From positions 9,019 to 73,018 of the forward strand of contig CAYGRE010000027.1 of the NCBI GenBank assembly GCA_964352215.1: a stretch of DNA of 64,000 nt, read 5' to 3'. The position numbers and the translations under genes are program-made. The notes beneath the pieces were generated by a model. That model did not search any database. It was not told the origin of the DNA and saw only the letters and a program-made list of their open reading frames with translations. The stretch is from CAWUKT01 sp964352215. Lineage in GTDB: Bacteria > Bacteroidota > Bacteroidia > J057 > JADKCL01. Every line of letters starts with the position of its first letter. Positions within the stretch are counted from its first letter, which is position 1. Below are positions 24,921 to 34,894 of the stretch, piece after piece.

Positions 24921-26942
24921 ATGCGATACCTGATTTCATTTTGCACCCTGCTGATTTTCATGCTACCCCTGAGTTGCCAGGCTCAATTAGACGAACTCAT
25001 CCCGGTACCGGCAAAAGTTCAGAAAACAGAGGGCAAATACTATCTGGACAGCAGCTTCACCGTTTATTTGAGGCGAATTGAGCACAGCAGGGTTGATGAT
25101 GGAATCCAGCGCTTTCTATGGCGACTGGACAACCGCACCGGCCTGAGGATTGGAAAACAAGCCACCGATCTCCGTTGGCCAGGAAATGGCCTGAACCTTG
25201 CGGTTGGAAGGCGTGCCAATCTCCAATTGGGAGCGGACGAATCCTATACCCTCAAGGTGCAAACCAACCGGATCATGCTCCAGGCAGAAACCGACCTTGG
25301 CACCCTCCATGGTCTCGAAACACTCCTCCAGTTGCTCAGTGCAGATACAAACGGTTACTATTTCCCAGCCTGTGAAATTGACGATGCTCCCCGATTCTCC
25401 TGGCGGGGCCTCTTGATTGATGTCTCCCGACACTTCACCCCGGTCGAAGGGATCAAACGAAACCTGGATGGCATGGCGGCGATGAAAATGAATGTTTTCC
25501 ATTGGCACCTCAGCGAAGACCAAGGCTTCAGGGTCGAATCAAAATTGTTCCCCAAATTGCATGAACTCGGTTCCAACGGACAGTACTATACGCAAGAGCA
25601 AATCAAAGAAATCGTTGATTATGCCGATGCAAGAGGGATCAGGGTGGTTCCTGAATTTGATATCCCAGGGCATGCAACCGCGTGGTTTGTAGGTCATCCG
25701 GAACTTGCCAGTGCGCCCGGTCCCTACCAAATCGAAAAGAAATTCGGTGTCATGGTGCCGGTGATGGATCCGACAAAAGAGTCTACCTATAAATTACTCG
25801 AAGCCTTTCTGGGGGAAATGTGCAACCTGTTCCCAGATGCCTACTTCCATATCGGTGGGGATGAAGTGAATCCTACCCAATGGGAAAACAATCCGGATAT
25901 CCAGGCATTTATGGAAAAAGAGAAAATATCCGACCTCCATGACCTCCAGCAGCACTTCAATTCCCGCATATTGGCTATCCTTTCTGAAAATGGAAAGCAA
26001 ATGGTCGGTTGGGATGAAATAATGAACAAAAACCTACCCAAAAGTGCCGTGATCCAGAGTTGGCGTGGCAAAGAGGGCATGGTAAAAGCAGCCAACGAGG
26101 GATATGACGTTATCCTTTCCAATGGCTACTATATAGATCTATGCAAACCTGCCGCCACCCACTACGCAAACGATCCGCTACCCGCGGATTTGAAACTGAG
26201 CAAGAAAGCACGTGAACACGTGCTCGGTGGCGAAGCCACCATGTGGGCAGAGTTGATCACCAACGAAACCATTGATTCCCGTATCTGGCCCCGCACCTGC
26301 GCCATCGCAGAACGGCTTTGGTCGCCCGGATCCGTCACCGACGTCGACGATATGTACCGGCGCCTGGACCTCGCCAGCCTCCGGCTGGAAGAGCTCGGCC
26401 TCCTTCATCTCAGAAACCCTGAAATGATGATGCGCCGGATTTGTCAAGGACACAATCCAGGACCTTTGAGAACCCTGGTTTCGGTCATCGAACCATTGAA
26501 AATATACAACCGCCACCACCAAGGGATTCCCTATTCCACAGACCTCCCCCTTACCCGACTCCCGGACATTGCCATTCCTGATGCAAAAGCACCCAGAGAC
26601 CTGAACAAAACAATAATGTCCTACCTGGAAGAACCAGACCCATTGAAAGAATTGGTGCTAAGGGGCTGGTTTCAGATTTGGATCCAAAACCATGAAGAAT
26701 TCCTCAACCTCTCAGACCAGGTTCCGGCACTAAAAGCTGCGGTCCCATTGTCAGCAGGGTTGAAACGCGTATCAGAGATTGGCATGGAGCTATTGGAAAT
26801 GGCTGGAGCAGACCGCCCCAATTTTGCCAAGCTAAGTGAGTGGCAGGAAGAACTGGAAAAAGCAAAGGAGCCAGCAGTAGAATGTGAACTGATGATTGTA
26901 GGCGGGATCGAAAAACTCCTGGAAGGTATCAGGACCCGTTAG
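24921..26942 (+). CDS. Exported beta-N-acetylhexosaminidase, family GH20
   Basis: Glycoside hydrolase of 673 residues that releases terminal GlcNAc or GalNAc from chitin, glycan or peptidoglycan fragments. The signal peptide runs to about residue 22 (SCQAQ); a lipobox is not convincing because Pro is at -3. A GH20b N-terminal domain (about 25-145) precedes the TIM barrel. HIGGDEV holds the catalytic pair Asp314-Glu315. The barrel also shows WHLSEDQGFR and PEFDIPGHA. The last 14 bp overlap the 3' end of lnt on the other strand. Confidence 0.93.
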   Translation: MRYLISFCTLLIFMLPLSCQAQLDELIPVPAKVQKTEGKYYLDSSFTVYLRRIEHSRVDDGIQRFLWRLDNRTGLRIGKQATDLRWPGNGLNLAVGRRANLQLGADESYTLKVQTNRIMLQAETDLGTLHGLETLLQLLSADTNGYYFPACEIDDAPRFSWRGLLIDVSRHFTPVEGIKRNLDGMAAMKMNVFHWHLSEDQGFRVESKLFPKLHELGSNGQYYTQEQIKEIVDYADARGIRVVPEFDIPGHATAWFVGHPELASAPGPYQIEKKFGVMVPVMDPTKESTYKLLEAFLGEMCNLFPDAYFHIGGDEVNPTQWENNPDIQAFMEKEKISDLHDLQQHFNSRILAILSENGKQMVGWDEIMNKNLPKSAVIQSWRGKEGMVKAANEGYDVILSNGYYIDLCKPAATHYANDPLPADLKLSKKAREHVLGGEATMWAELITNETIDSRIWPRTCAIAERLWSPGSVTDVDDMYRRLDLASLRLEELGLLHLRNPEMMMRRICQGHNPGPLRTLVSVIEPLKIYNRHHQGIPYSTDLPLTRLPDIAIPDAKAPRDLNKTIMSYLEEPDPLKELVLRGWFQIWIQNHEEFLNLSDQVPALKAAVPLSAGLKRVSEIGMELLEMAGADRPNFAKLSEWQEELEKAKEPAVECELMIVGGIEKLLEGIRTR

Positions 26943-28752
26943 TCCTGTGAAATTTGAAAAATCTCCCCAGATATTTCCAGCCAATCCCCAGAACTGAAAT
27001 TACCAAAGTCATCCACAGTGCGATTCTGCCAAGATAATCCCCGTGTTGCACATAAAAGGTTTCTCCACTGTACAAGTTTAAAGTGCGATCAATAACCGCT
27101 TTTTTCGAATATTCGGTGTCCTGGTACAAGTTCCCATATGCATCCGCAAACAAGGAGCGCCCAGTATTTGCAGAACGGGCAATATCCCGCCGGTTCTCGA
27201 TCGCCCGCAAACTGGTGAAGTAAGCATGCTGAATGTATCCACTTGACTTACCCCACCACCCGTCATTGGTGACGATGGTCAATAGCTGAGCACCTTGCAA
27301 GGTTGATTTTCGGACCAAGTCACCAAATTGAGAGTCATAACAGATCATCACCCCGATGGGCACTTCATCAAAGGTTGCTAAAACGACAACCTCTTCTTGT
27401 TGTCCATAGGTATTCAGCCCGGAAAGTAAGTCCAGTCCCAACCATTCCAAATTGTCAAAAGCATTTCTGAAAGGAATGCTCTCTACCATCGGCACCAATT
27501 TCCCTTTGTGGTAGACATCAAATTCCCGATCCTCTCGTAGCAAAGTAGCTGCATTGTAGTTTTCGATCCATTCTCCCCGCGCCGTTTGCCGTGCTGTGAG
27601 AGGAGCCGATTCGCTGTCAGGAAAAGACATGAAGGATTCGAGGCCCGTCAGAATATCCACTTTATGGCTGTCGACAAGGGTCCAAAATGGCTTCATCAGC
27701 CGACTCCCGGAAATGCTGGATTCCCGAACAGGACGGGGGATTGCAGTTTCAGGATAAACCAGCAGATCAATACTGTCCAACGGTTGGCTTTGGCTCATCT
27801 TTACCAGGTGCTTAACCTGTTCCTCCGGAGTAAAGTAATTGCGCTTGAGAAAAGGATCTATATTGGGCTGAACAACCCGCACCGTGATCGTCCCTTCCGA
27901 TTGAAAAACAGCCCGGTCTGGATCGAGAATTACCAGATTCAACAAAAACGGGAGGCAAAGCCAGAATAGCGCAATCCCAAGGCTCAGCCCAACCATTTTC
28001 CTTTGATAGGTAAGTCGCCGGTAAAAAAGATAGATGAAAAAATTTGCGAGCAGGATATGGAGGGTTACCCCAAGGACACCCGTAAATTCAGCGTATTGTA
28101 TCCACGAAGGCCAGGGAGTCAAAGCATGCCCCAGGTTCAGCCAGGACCAGGAAAGGTCCCAGTTGAGGTGAAGATATTCGAAAGTGATCCAGAATACGAT
28201 GAAACTCAGTACGGCCAAAGTCGGGGGCAGGATCCAGCGAATTCGGGAAAAGAACTGGAACGGGATGGACATCAGAGCCGGATTCAGAGTAATTGCCAAA
28301 ATTCCCGCAGTCCCATAGACCATTACTTCTTCAGGACTCCGAGCCCCCAGAACCGTCAAGAACAACCAGTAACAACAGCCGATATTCCAAAGCAGAAAAA
28401 TCGTATAGGTGTAGCGAAAGAGTTGCGCATTTCCAGAGATCAATTTCCTGCGGTAAGTAAACACCCTCTGAAAGCGGGTCTCCCTTCGCCACAGAAATTG
28501 CAAGGTGATCACCCTCAAAAAGACCGTAAAAGAAGACTTAAAAGGTCGGAAAACTTTGTCCTCGGGTACCTTTTCGGGAACAACCTCTGTTTCAAAAAGC
28601 ACAAACAGCGGCACAAAAGCCACGAAGATCAGGAAATTCAGAGGAGAGGGTGGAAAAGACCCGGCCAGCAACAAGCCTGATAACAGCACAATCCAGTACG
28701 GTTTGTGCCGTGCCAACCAATACAGGGACCATGTTGATTGAGTTGGAACCAT
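26929..28752 (-). CDS. lnt: Apolipoprotein N-acyltransferase
   Basis: Inner-membrane enzyme that adds the third acyl chain to lipoproteins. N-terminal hydrophobic helices precede a nitrilase-like periplasmic domain and a final helix. The catalytic triad is visible: Glu in VYPETAIPRP, Lys in HKGKLVPMVESIPFRN, and Cys471 in MICYDSQFG. At 607 residues it is about 100 longer than E. coli Lnt. The excess is mostly a basic, polar insert between the first helices (about residues 55-110). It converges on the GH20 gene with a 14-bp overlap of coding ends. Confidence 0.93.
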   Translation of the reverse strand: MVPTQSTWSLYWLARHKPYWIVLLSGLLLAGSFPPSPLNFLIFVAFVPLFVLFETEVVPEKVPEDKVFRPFKSSFTVFLRVITLQFLWRRETRFQRVFTYRRKLISGNAQLFRYTYTIFLLWNIGCCYWLFLTVLGARSPEEVMVYGTAGILAITLNPALMSIPFQFFSRIRWILPPTLAVLSFIVFWITFEYLHLNWDLSWSWLNLGHALTPWPSWIQYAEFTGVLGVTLHILLANFFIYLFYRRLTYQRKMVGLSLGIALFWLCLPFLLNLVILDPDRAVFQSEGTITVRVVQPNIDPFLKRNYFTPEEQVKHLVKMSQSQPLDSIDLLVYPETAIPRPVRESSISGSRLMKPFWTLVDSHKVDILTGLESFMSFPDSESAPLTARQTARGEWIENYNAATLLREDREFDVYHKGKLVPMVESIPFRNAFDNLEWLGLDLLSGLNTYGQQEEVVVLATFDEVPIGVMICYDSQFGDLVRKSTLQGAQLLTIVTNDGWWGKSSGYIQHAYFTSLRAIENRRDIARSANTGRSLFADAYGNLYQDTEYSKKAVIDRTLNLYSGETFYVQHGDYLGRIALWMTLVISVLGIGWKYLGRFFKFHRTNGS

Positions 28753-28916
28753 TTCAGGGAATTATTTTTCTTCAGACTTTCCTCGGCCAGGTCATAAAAT
28801 ACGTTTTACTGGAATAACTGACAAAGGTCAGTTTCTAAGCTGACTACGCACATGTCTTTTCGGGTCAGAGGCGTGCACATTTGTAATGAACATTTAAAAA
28901 CGCAATACATACTATT

Positions 28917-29186
28917 ATGGAACCCAATCTCAGCATCTTCGATACCATCATCCGCATCTTCATAGGAATGATTATTGGTGGCGTATTTGGCTCTATGGGA
29001 TGGATGATCGGCATTTTAGCCGTATACCCTATCGTCACCGGGCTCGCAGCATTTGATCCCGTTTACCACTATCTCGGATACTCCACGCGTACCGAACATC
29101 CTGAGGTTTCAGATAAAATAGATTATAACAATCCTACAGCCCAGGGTTCTCCAGAACCTGCGGCTAATTATCGCCAAACGGCATAA
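28917..29186 (+). CDS. DUF2892-type small membrane protein
   Basis: An 89-residue protein. Two hydrophobic segments rich in Gly (about residues 12-45) contain IGMIIGGVFGSMGWMIGILA, matching the DUF2892 (YgaP-like inner-membrane) pattern, followed by a polar tail. The family's function is unknown; some members are fused to rhodanese domains. It is a single gene with its own strong terminator. The 164 bp upstream hold no other gene; CACATTTG at 28878-28885 is one mismatch from a -7 box. Confidence 0.8.
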   Translation: MEPNLSIFDTIIRIFIGMIIGGVFGSMGWMIGILAVYPIVTGLAAFDPVYHYLGYSTRTEHPEVSDKIDYNNPTAQGSPEPAANYRQTA

Positions 29187-29214
29187 TTTTATACTGGTAG
29201 ATTGATTTCTTTCA

Positions 29215-29252
29215 TCCCGGGGGGTCGGCAAGGTCCTCCCGGGAATTTTTTT
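29215..29252 (+). terminator. Intrinsic terminator after the DUF2892 gene
   Basis: TCCCGGG (29215-29221) pairs with CCCGGGA (29238-29244), with further G-T and G-C pairs inside, and is followed by a T run (29246-29252). It is strong and faces the plus strand, 29 bp after the stop. Confidence 0.85.
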
Positions 29253-29328
29253 ATCTTCCTTCGCTTATTTTCGTACATAGTAGAGTGCTCCTGTTCGGAG
29301 ACCAATATCAACGAAATTGAGTGGACCT

Positions 29329-30813
29329 GTGAAGAAGCTGACCCTATCCCTGTTTTTCCTGATCTCTGCCATTTCTTCCTTTTCCCAAGGAACGGAAATG
29401 AAGGCCTTAGAGGCCAAAATTGATGAGATCACCAATTCTCCCTATCTAAAGCCCGCCCGCTGGTCTTTTGTAGTACAAGAGGCTGAAAGCGGTAAGACCC
29501 TGGTTGATCTCAATCCAGACGAAACCCTCCTTCCCGCTTCGACGATGAAAACGGTTACCAGTGCCGCAGCCCTGGGTATCCTGGGAGAAGATTACCGTTT
29601 CTCCACTTATCTGGAGTACGACGGAAAAATTGTGGAAGGTACATTAAAGGGAAACCTGTACATCAGAGGTGGAGGTGATCCAACCCTGGGATCAGAGCGT
29701 TTTGGTGAAAAGACCAGTGTGGAAACACTGCTGGATAATGCAATCAAAGTCGTAAAAGCTAAAGGCATCAATAAGATTGAGGGAAGAGTCATTGGAGACG
29801 CCTCCATTTTTGAAGATGCAATGGTACCCGTGAACTGGGTCTGGAATGACATTGGCAACTATTACGGTGCAGGAGCTTGTGGACTGACCTTCCACGAGAA
29901 TATGTACTACCTCTATTTCGAACCCAACGATACCGTAGGCAATATTGCCAAATTGCTTCGCATGGAGCCCGAAGTCCCCGGGCTTGACTTCATCAACGAA
30001 ATGAAAACAGGAAAAAAGGGATCTGGTGACCAGGGCTATATCTATGGTGCGCCCTATACTTCTCTGAGATACCTCAGAGGCAGCATTCCCCAGGGAAAAA
30101 CTGAGTTTTACATCAAAGGATCACTTCCCGATCCCGCCCACTATGCTGCTTTTTGTTTGGACAAGGCACTGAATGATGCTTCCATACCAGTATCTGAGGA
30201 GCCTCAAACCATGCGGGCACTCCATTTGGAGAACATTGCTCCAGAGTCAGACCGCACCCTCTTGTCTACCTACAAATCCCCTCCATTGTCTGAGATTGTC
30301 TACTGGTTGAACAAGAAAAGTGTAAACCTTTACGCAGAACATCTACTCAAGGCAATCGGACAGAAAAAATTGAACGATGGCAGTACCGAAGGAGGAGCCA
30401 GGGCCGTCGGGGAATGGTGGAAAGCCAGGGGCGTGGATGTCGATGGTCTTCACATGAACGATGGTTCCGGCTTGAGTCGCTACAACGGGGTAACGGGTCG
30501 GCAACTCTGCAATATGCTGCAAAAAAATACCCAACAGACCTGGTTCAATTCCTTTTATGAATCTCTGCCCATTGCAGGTCTTTCCTCAGATCCCGGAACA
30601 CTTCGCAGTATGTGCAAGAATACCGCCGCTGCGGGAAATCTGAGAGCGAAGAGTGGCTATATCTCAAGGGTCAGATCTTATGCAGGTTACGTGGATACAA
30701 AATCCGGGAAAAGGCTCTGTTTTGCCATGGTTGCCAACAACTTTACCTGTAAGGCAAGTCAGATGAAGAATATGTTTGCCGAGCTGATGGTGGAGCTGGC
30801 AGAACTTCCGTGA
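29329..30813 (+). CDS. dacB: D-alanyl-D-alanine carboxypeptidase/endopeptidase (PBP4, DacB-like)
   Basis: Class C low-molecular-weight penicillin-binding protein that trims peptidoglycan. The SxxK motif is PASTMK (Ser71 from this start), SxN is SVN in KKSVNLYAEHL, and the KTG-equivalent is KSG in RAKSGYISRV. I prefer the GTG at 29329, which gives VKKLTLSLFFLISAISSFSQ, a standard signal peptide. A TTG four codons earlier only adds Met-Ser-Gly-Pro. Length from here is 494 residues, near E. coli DacB (477). It converges on the ADP-ribosylglycohydrolase gene. Confidence 0.92.
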   Translation: MKKLTLSLFFLISAISSFSQGTEMKALEAKIDEITNSPYLKPARWSFVVQEAESGKTLVDLNPDETLLPASTMKTVTSAAALGILGEDYRFSTYLEYDGKIVEGTLKGNLYIRGGGDPTLGSERFGEKTSVETLLDNAIKVVKAKGINKIEGRVIGDASIFEDAMVPVNWVWNDIGNYYGAGACGLTFHENMYYLYFEPNDTVGNIAKLLRMEPEVPGLDFINEMKTGKKGSGDQGYIYGAPYTSLRYLRGSIPQGKTEFYIKGSLPDPAHYAAFCLDKALNDASIPVSEEPQTMRALHLENIAPESDRTLLSTYKSPPLSEIVYWLNKKSVNLYAEHLLKAIGQKKLNDGSTEGGARAVGEWWKARGVDVDGLHMNDGSGLSRYNGVTGRQLCNMLQKNTQQTWFNSFYESLPIAGLSSDPGTLRSMCKNTAAAGNLRAKSGYISRVRSYAGYVDTKSGKRLCFAMVANNFTCKASQMKNMFAELMVELAELP

Positions 30814-30835
30814 TTGATTTAAAGCAATTCTTCGC

Positions 30836-31726
30836 TTAGAACAACGTTTGGATCCCGGATTGGTCCTGGACATAGGCCGCAAAATCTTTGATCACCTCGT
30901 AGTGTCCATCGAAATATTCTGTGGCTTTCAACTTCTTCATCCACGCCTCTGGAATGGCTTCTGTACCGAGATAAGCACCTGCAATAAATCCAGCGATGCT
31001 GCAGTTCGCGTCCGTATCGCCACCAGCTGCCACAATTTCATTCATCATGGTTGACAATCCTACTTCAGGAGCCTGCTGGGCGGCAAAGATCGCGAAGGGA
31101 ACCGATTCGTGCATCAGATTCCTACACCCGAATTGTCGGCCAACATCCCTGATCCGCATTCCGCTGGAATCCGCCAGCTGAATCAACTGGGCTTTCACCT
31201 TAGATTCCGGTAGCACCTGTATCACACGGCGAATGAAATTCTGGCGGTCATTCTGAATGAACCGGATCGAACAAAGCACCGCCAAAACCCCGGGAAATGC
31301 ATCCTCCACCGGATGAGTGATTGCACATATTTCCCGCAAGATTTTAAGATCTTCTTCCCGGAAAGGGTCAAGAACAAAAGCAAGAGGTGCAACTCTCAAT
31401 GCAGGACTGTTTCCCTCCAGATCACCCTCTTTGCCAACCGACTCCCAATGCTGTCCTGCTACCAGTTCTTTCAGTGCGGCCAAAGTTTCACCCTTCAGAC
31501 CAGCCAATTGCTGATTCATATACCAATCCCGCATTGCTTTCGCAATCTTCTTTGGTCGCACCGATCGCTCCCTGGCAATGGAGTCACAGGTGGCCATGGT
31601 ATAACTCAGATCATTGGTAAAAGACCAGCTCTCTTCTTTTGCAGGAAGGTCAGGCCGTTCAAAGCGACTTCCATAAGCATCTCCAAGAGCACCGGTCAGC
31701 AGACACGACTTAATAATTTCGATCAT
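30836..31726 (-). CDS. ADP-ribosylglycohydrolase family protein
   Basis: All-helical dinuclear-metal hydrolase of 296 residues. GALGDAYGSRFE at the N-terminus and GGDTDANCSIAGFIAGAYLG near residue 240 match the metal-binding motifs of the ARH/DraG family. The first acidic cluster is less regular (FTNDLSYTMAT, where many members have a TDDT-type motif). Relatives remove ADP-ribose from proteins or nucleotides; the target here is unknown. It lies alone between dacB and infB and is convergent with dacB. Confidence 0.87.
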   Translation of the reverse strand: MIEIIKSCLLTGALGDAYGSRFERPDLPAKEESWSFTNDLSYTMATCDSIARERSVRPKKIAKAMRDWYMNQQLAGLKGETLAALKELVAGQHWESVGKEGDLEGNSPALRVAPLAFVLDPFREEDLKILREICAITHPVEDAFPGVLAVLCSIRFIQNDRQNFIRRVIQVLPESKVKAQLIQLADSSGMRIRDVGRQFGCRNLMHESVPFAIFAAQQAPEVGLSTMMNEIVAAGGDTDANCSIAGFIAGAYLGTEAIPEAWMKKLKATEYFDGHYEVIKDFAAYVQDQSGIQTLF

Positions 31727-31752
31727 GTTCTCTATTGGTGGATGCTAAATAT

Positions 31753-31784
31753 AAAAAGAAAAAGGCCACCTAAAAGGCGGCCTT
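31753..31784 (-). terminator. Intrinsic terminator of the rimP-nusA-infB operon
   Basis: On the minus strand AAGGCCGCC pairs with GGTGGCCTT (nine pairs, one G-T) around loop TTTTA (plus-strand 31762-31784), followed by a T-rich run (complement of 31753-31763). It is 23 bp after the infB stop. Confidence 0.9.
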
Positions 31785-31807
31785 ATATCGACATTGTGGA
31801 TTTCTAT

Positions 31808-34800
31808 TTATGATTTGAGGGTTCGCTTCACCTCACTGGTGCGGAATTGCTCGATCACATCATCGACTTTTACGTCGTTGTAGTTCTCGATTTGCATACC
31901 ACATTCAAAGCCCGAACGAACCTCTTTAGCGTCATCCTTGAAGCGTTTCAAGCTGGCGAGACGGCCTTGGTAGATTACAATACCTTCGCGAATAAGGCGT
32001 ACGGGGTCTTTCCGGTTCATGACACCATCTTGTACCATACAACCTGCGATCGTTCCGACTTTGGAGATTCGGAAAGTGTCCCGCACTTGTGCAGACCCGG
32101 TAATCTCTTCTTTCAGATCAGGTGAAAGCATTCCTTCGAGTGCATCCCTGACATCGTTGATCGCATCGTAGATAACACTGTACAGTCGGATATCAATTCC
32201 CTCATCTTCGGCAAGCCTTCTTGCATTGACAGAAGGACGTACCTGGAAACCGATGATGATCGCATCCGATGCGGATGCCAACAATACATCTGCTTCTGAA
32301 ATCTGACCAACTGCTTTCCGTACGACATTGACCTGTACTTCATCAATCGACAGTTTCAACAAGGAGTCGGACAGTGCTTCAATGGACCCATCCACATCAC
32401 CTTTGACAATGATATTGAGATCTTTCACATCTCCAATCGCGGAACGGCGGGCAATCTCTTCCAGAGACAGACGCTTGGTCTGACGCATCGCCTGTTCGCG
32501 GAAGACTTCCATTCTGCGGTTCGCAACTTCCTTGGCTTCCTTGTCGGATTCATAGATGACGAATCGGTCACCAGCTTGTGGCGCTCCACCCAGACCCAGA
32601 ATCTGAACCGGAGTAGATGGTCCTGCAGTCTTGATACGATTTCCACGTTCGTCCATGAGGGCACGAACCCGGCCGTAGTGAATACCTGCAACCATTGAAT
32701 CCCCAACATTCAGCGTTCCTTCCTGTACGAGGAGGGTCGCCGTAATTCCACGCCCCTTGTCAAGACGGGATTCAATCACAGCACCGCGGGATAATTTATC
32801 TGGATTGGCTTGCAATTCGAGCAGTTCTGCTTCGAGCAGGACTTTTTCGAGCAAGTCTTCAATTCCAGTACCTTTCTTAGCTGAAATCTCCTGTGACTGG
32901 AATTTTCCACCCCACTCTTCCAGCAGAATATTCATTTCAGACAATTGGGATCTGATGCGGTCAGCGTCAGCGCCGGGCTTGTCCATCTTGTTCAGTGCAA
33001 ATATCATTGGAACACCAGCAGCCTCAGCATGGTTGATCGCCTCTTTCGTTTGAGGCATCACAGCATCGTCCGCAGCCACTACAATGATAACAATGTCAGT
33101 GACCTTTGCTCCACGGGCACGCATAGCGGTAAAGGCTTCGTGACCAGGTGTATCAAGGAAGCAAATTTGCTGGCCATTCTTGAGGGTGACGTTGTAAGCA
33201 CCGATGTGCTGGGTGATACCACCCGCCTCACCAGCGATAACGCTCGCATTACGAATGTAGTCCAGCAAAGAAGTCTTACCGTGGTCAACGTGACCCATGA
33301 CAGTGACGATCGGCGGTCTGGGCTTCAGATCTTCCGGATCATCATCTTCCTCCTGCTCTTCAAATTCCTTCTCGGTGATATCGATGAAGTTGACTTCGAA
33401 GCCAAATTCTTCAGCCAGCAACTCTATCACTTCAGCATCCAGTCGTTGGTTGATCGAAATGATCATACCAATTTCCATGCACTTAGTGATCAACTGGGTG
33501 ACAGAAACCTCCATCAGGTGAGAGAGTTCGTTGGCAGTAATGAACTCAGTCACGTCGAGTATCATTGCCTCTTCTTCTCGCTTGGCCGCCTCCGCTTCTC
33601 GACGACGGGCTCCTTCCGCACGCTTGTCACGACGAATTCGCTGTCGACTTCTGCTCGCCCTGGATTCAATTTCAGCCAGAGTCCGCTTAATTTGTTCTTT
33701 AATCTCCTTCTCCGTAGGCTCCTCTTTACTGGTCCGGGGAGTTGCAGTACGACCACGACCGCGACCAACTTGTGGTTTTGGCCTGGGTGTTACTCTGGGT
33801 TTACCTGTGCCTGTACCCGTACCTGTGCCTGTGCCTGTCTTCTCGGTAGAAGGCCCATCGGTAGACTTTTTCCGTCTCCTTTTCCGTCTCCTCTTTTTCT
33901 TATCTCCGTCACCGTCAGAGTCATCGTCTTTGCTTTTGGCCTTGTTCTTGCTTCCAGGCAATTGAACCTTACCCAAGACTTTAAGACCACTCAGCTTTGG
34001 AGTATGATCGGACGCACGAACGACTTTTTGTTCATCTTCCTCTTCTTCATCTTCAGCATTCTCTGCAACCTCTTTTTTCTCTTCCTTGGCAGCCACCTTG
34101 TCACCAACTTCCTTATCACCAGCTTCCTTTGCGACAGGTTTTTCTGCAACAGGTTCTGATTTTTCAGAAGATTCGACCTTAGTAGCAGGTGTTTCCTTAA
34201 CAGGCTCTTCTGCCTTTTCAGAAACAACCTCCTTAGCAGGTTCTTCTTTTGCAGAAGTCTTGGCCTCAACCTCTGGTTGAGGATTCTTAACTTCCTTAGC
34301 AGGTTCTTCCTGTTTCTCTTCCTTAGGTTCTGATTTAGCAGACCGCTTTCGACCACTCAGCTGAGAGGGATCAATTTTGTCCAGGATCTTAAGACCTGGC
34401 AAAGCCGATTTCTCTTCTTCTACTTCTGGCTCGGGTGGCGCCACAGGCTTTTCAACCTTGGCTTCAACCGGTTCAACGGGTTCAACCTTTGGATCTTCAG
34501 CTGGCTTGGAACCGGCTTTCGGCATAGGCCGGATCTTTGGCCGGATCTTTGGCTTAGGACGAGTTTCAAGAATGCCGCTTTTCAGATCAGCTGCGGAAAG
34601 AATCTCTTCTTCTTCTTCTGCGGAAGCCGGATCAGTCGCTGCGATGCGTTCCTCGCGCTTCTTTTCCTTGATCAACTCCGCTTTTTTCTTCAATTCCTTT
34701 TCTGATGCAAACTCTTTCAAGAGAATAGAGTACATATCCTCCGAGAGTTTTGCGTTGAGGTTGTTTACCACCTCAAAACCCCGCTCATTCAGAAAGTCCA

Positions 34801-34864
34801 CCAATGTGGAGCTTCCGGTGTTCAGTTCTCGTGCTACTTTAAATAGACGGTGGGTTTTTGACAT
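31808..34864 (-). CDS. infB: Translation initiation factor IF-2
   Basis: GTPase that places initiator tRNA on the ribosome. An IF2_N domain (about 1-52) is followed by about 350 residues of low-complexity Lys/Glu/Ala/Pro sequence. That stretch includes a Gly-Thr dipeptide tract encoded by 6-bp tandem repeats near 33805-33840. A second IF2_N helix set (about 440-490) precedes the G domain with GHVDHGKT from Gly524, DTPGHE and NKMD. Domains II-IV run to residue 1018. It is longer than E. coli IF-2 (890) because of the linker. It starts 30 bp after nusA and is the last gene of the operon. Confidence 0.97.
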   Translation of the reverse strand: MSKTHRLFKVARELNTGSSTLVDFLNERGFEVVNNLNAKLSEDMYSILLKEFASEKELKKKAELIKEKKREERIAATDPASAEEEEEILSAADLKSGILETRPKPKIRPKIRPMPKAGSKPAEDPKVEPVEPVEAKVEKPVAPPEPEVEEEKSALPGLKILDKIDPSQLSGRKRSAKSEPKEEKQEEPAKEVKNPQPEVEAKTSAKEEPAKEVVSEKAEEPVKETPATKVESSEKSEPVAEKPVAKEAGDKEVGDKVAAKEEKKEVAENAEDEEEEDEQKVVRASDHTPKLSGLKVLGKVQLPGSKNKAKSKDDDSDGDGDKKKRRRKRRRKKSTDGPSTEKTGTGTGTGTGTGKPRVTPRPKPQVGRGRGRTATPRTSKEEPTEKEIKEQIKRTLAEIESRASRSRQRIRRDKRAEGARRREAEAAKREEEAMILDVTEFITANELSHLMEVSVTQLITKCMEIGMIISINQRLDAEVIELLAEEFGFEVNFIDITEKEFEEQEEDDDPEDLKPRPPIVTVMGHVDHGKTSLLDYIRNASVIAGEAGGITQHIGAYNVTLKNGQQICFLDTPGHEAFTAMRARGAKVTDIVIIVVAADDAVMPQTKEAINHAEAAGVPMIFALNKMDKPGADADRIRSQLSEMNILLEEWGGKFQSQEISAKKGTGIEDLLEKVLLEAELLELQANPDKLSRGAVIESRLDKGRGITATLLVQEGTLNVGDSMVAGIHYGRVRALMDERGNRIKTAGPSTPVQILGLGGAPQAGDRFVIYESDKEAKEVANRRMEVFREQAMRQTKRLSLEEIARRSAIGDVKDLNIIVKGDVDGSIEALSDSLLKLSIDEVQVNVVRKAVGQISEADVLLASASDAIIIGFQVRPSVNARRLAEDEGIDIRLYSVIYDAINDVRDALEGMLSPDLKEEITGSAQVRDTFRISKVGTIAGCMVQDGVMNRKDPVRLIREGIVIYQGRLASLKRFKDDAKEVRSGFECGMQIENYNDVKVDDVIEQFRTSEVKRTLKS

Positions 34865-34894
34865 AAAGAGATTCAGGCCTCCTGGATAATAATA

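Noticed and set aside
28003..28680. 225-codon frame opposite lnt
   Set aside because: Antisense to conserved Lnt sequence, Gln/Pro/Arg-rich shadow composition.
32945..34159. 404-codon open frame on the plus strand opposite infB
   Set aside because: It is the antisense shadow of the infB linker, whose biased Lys/Glu codons leave the other strand open; the protein is low complexity with no domain.
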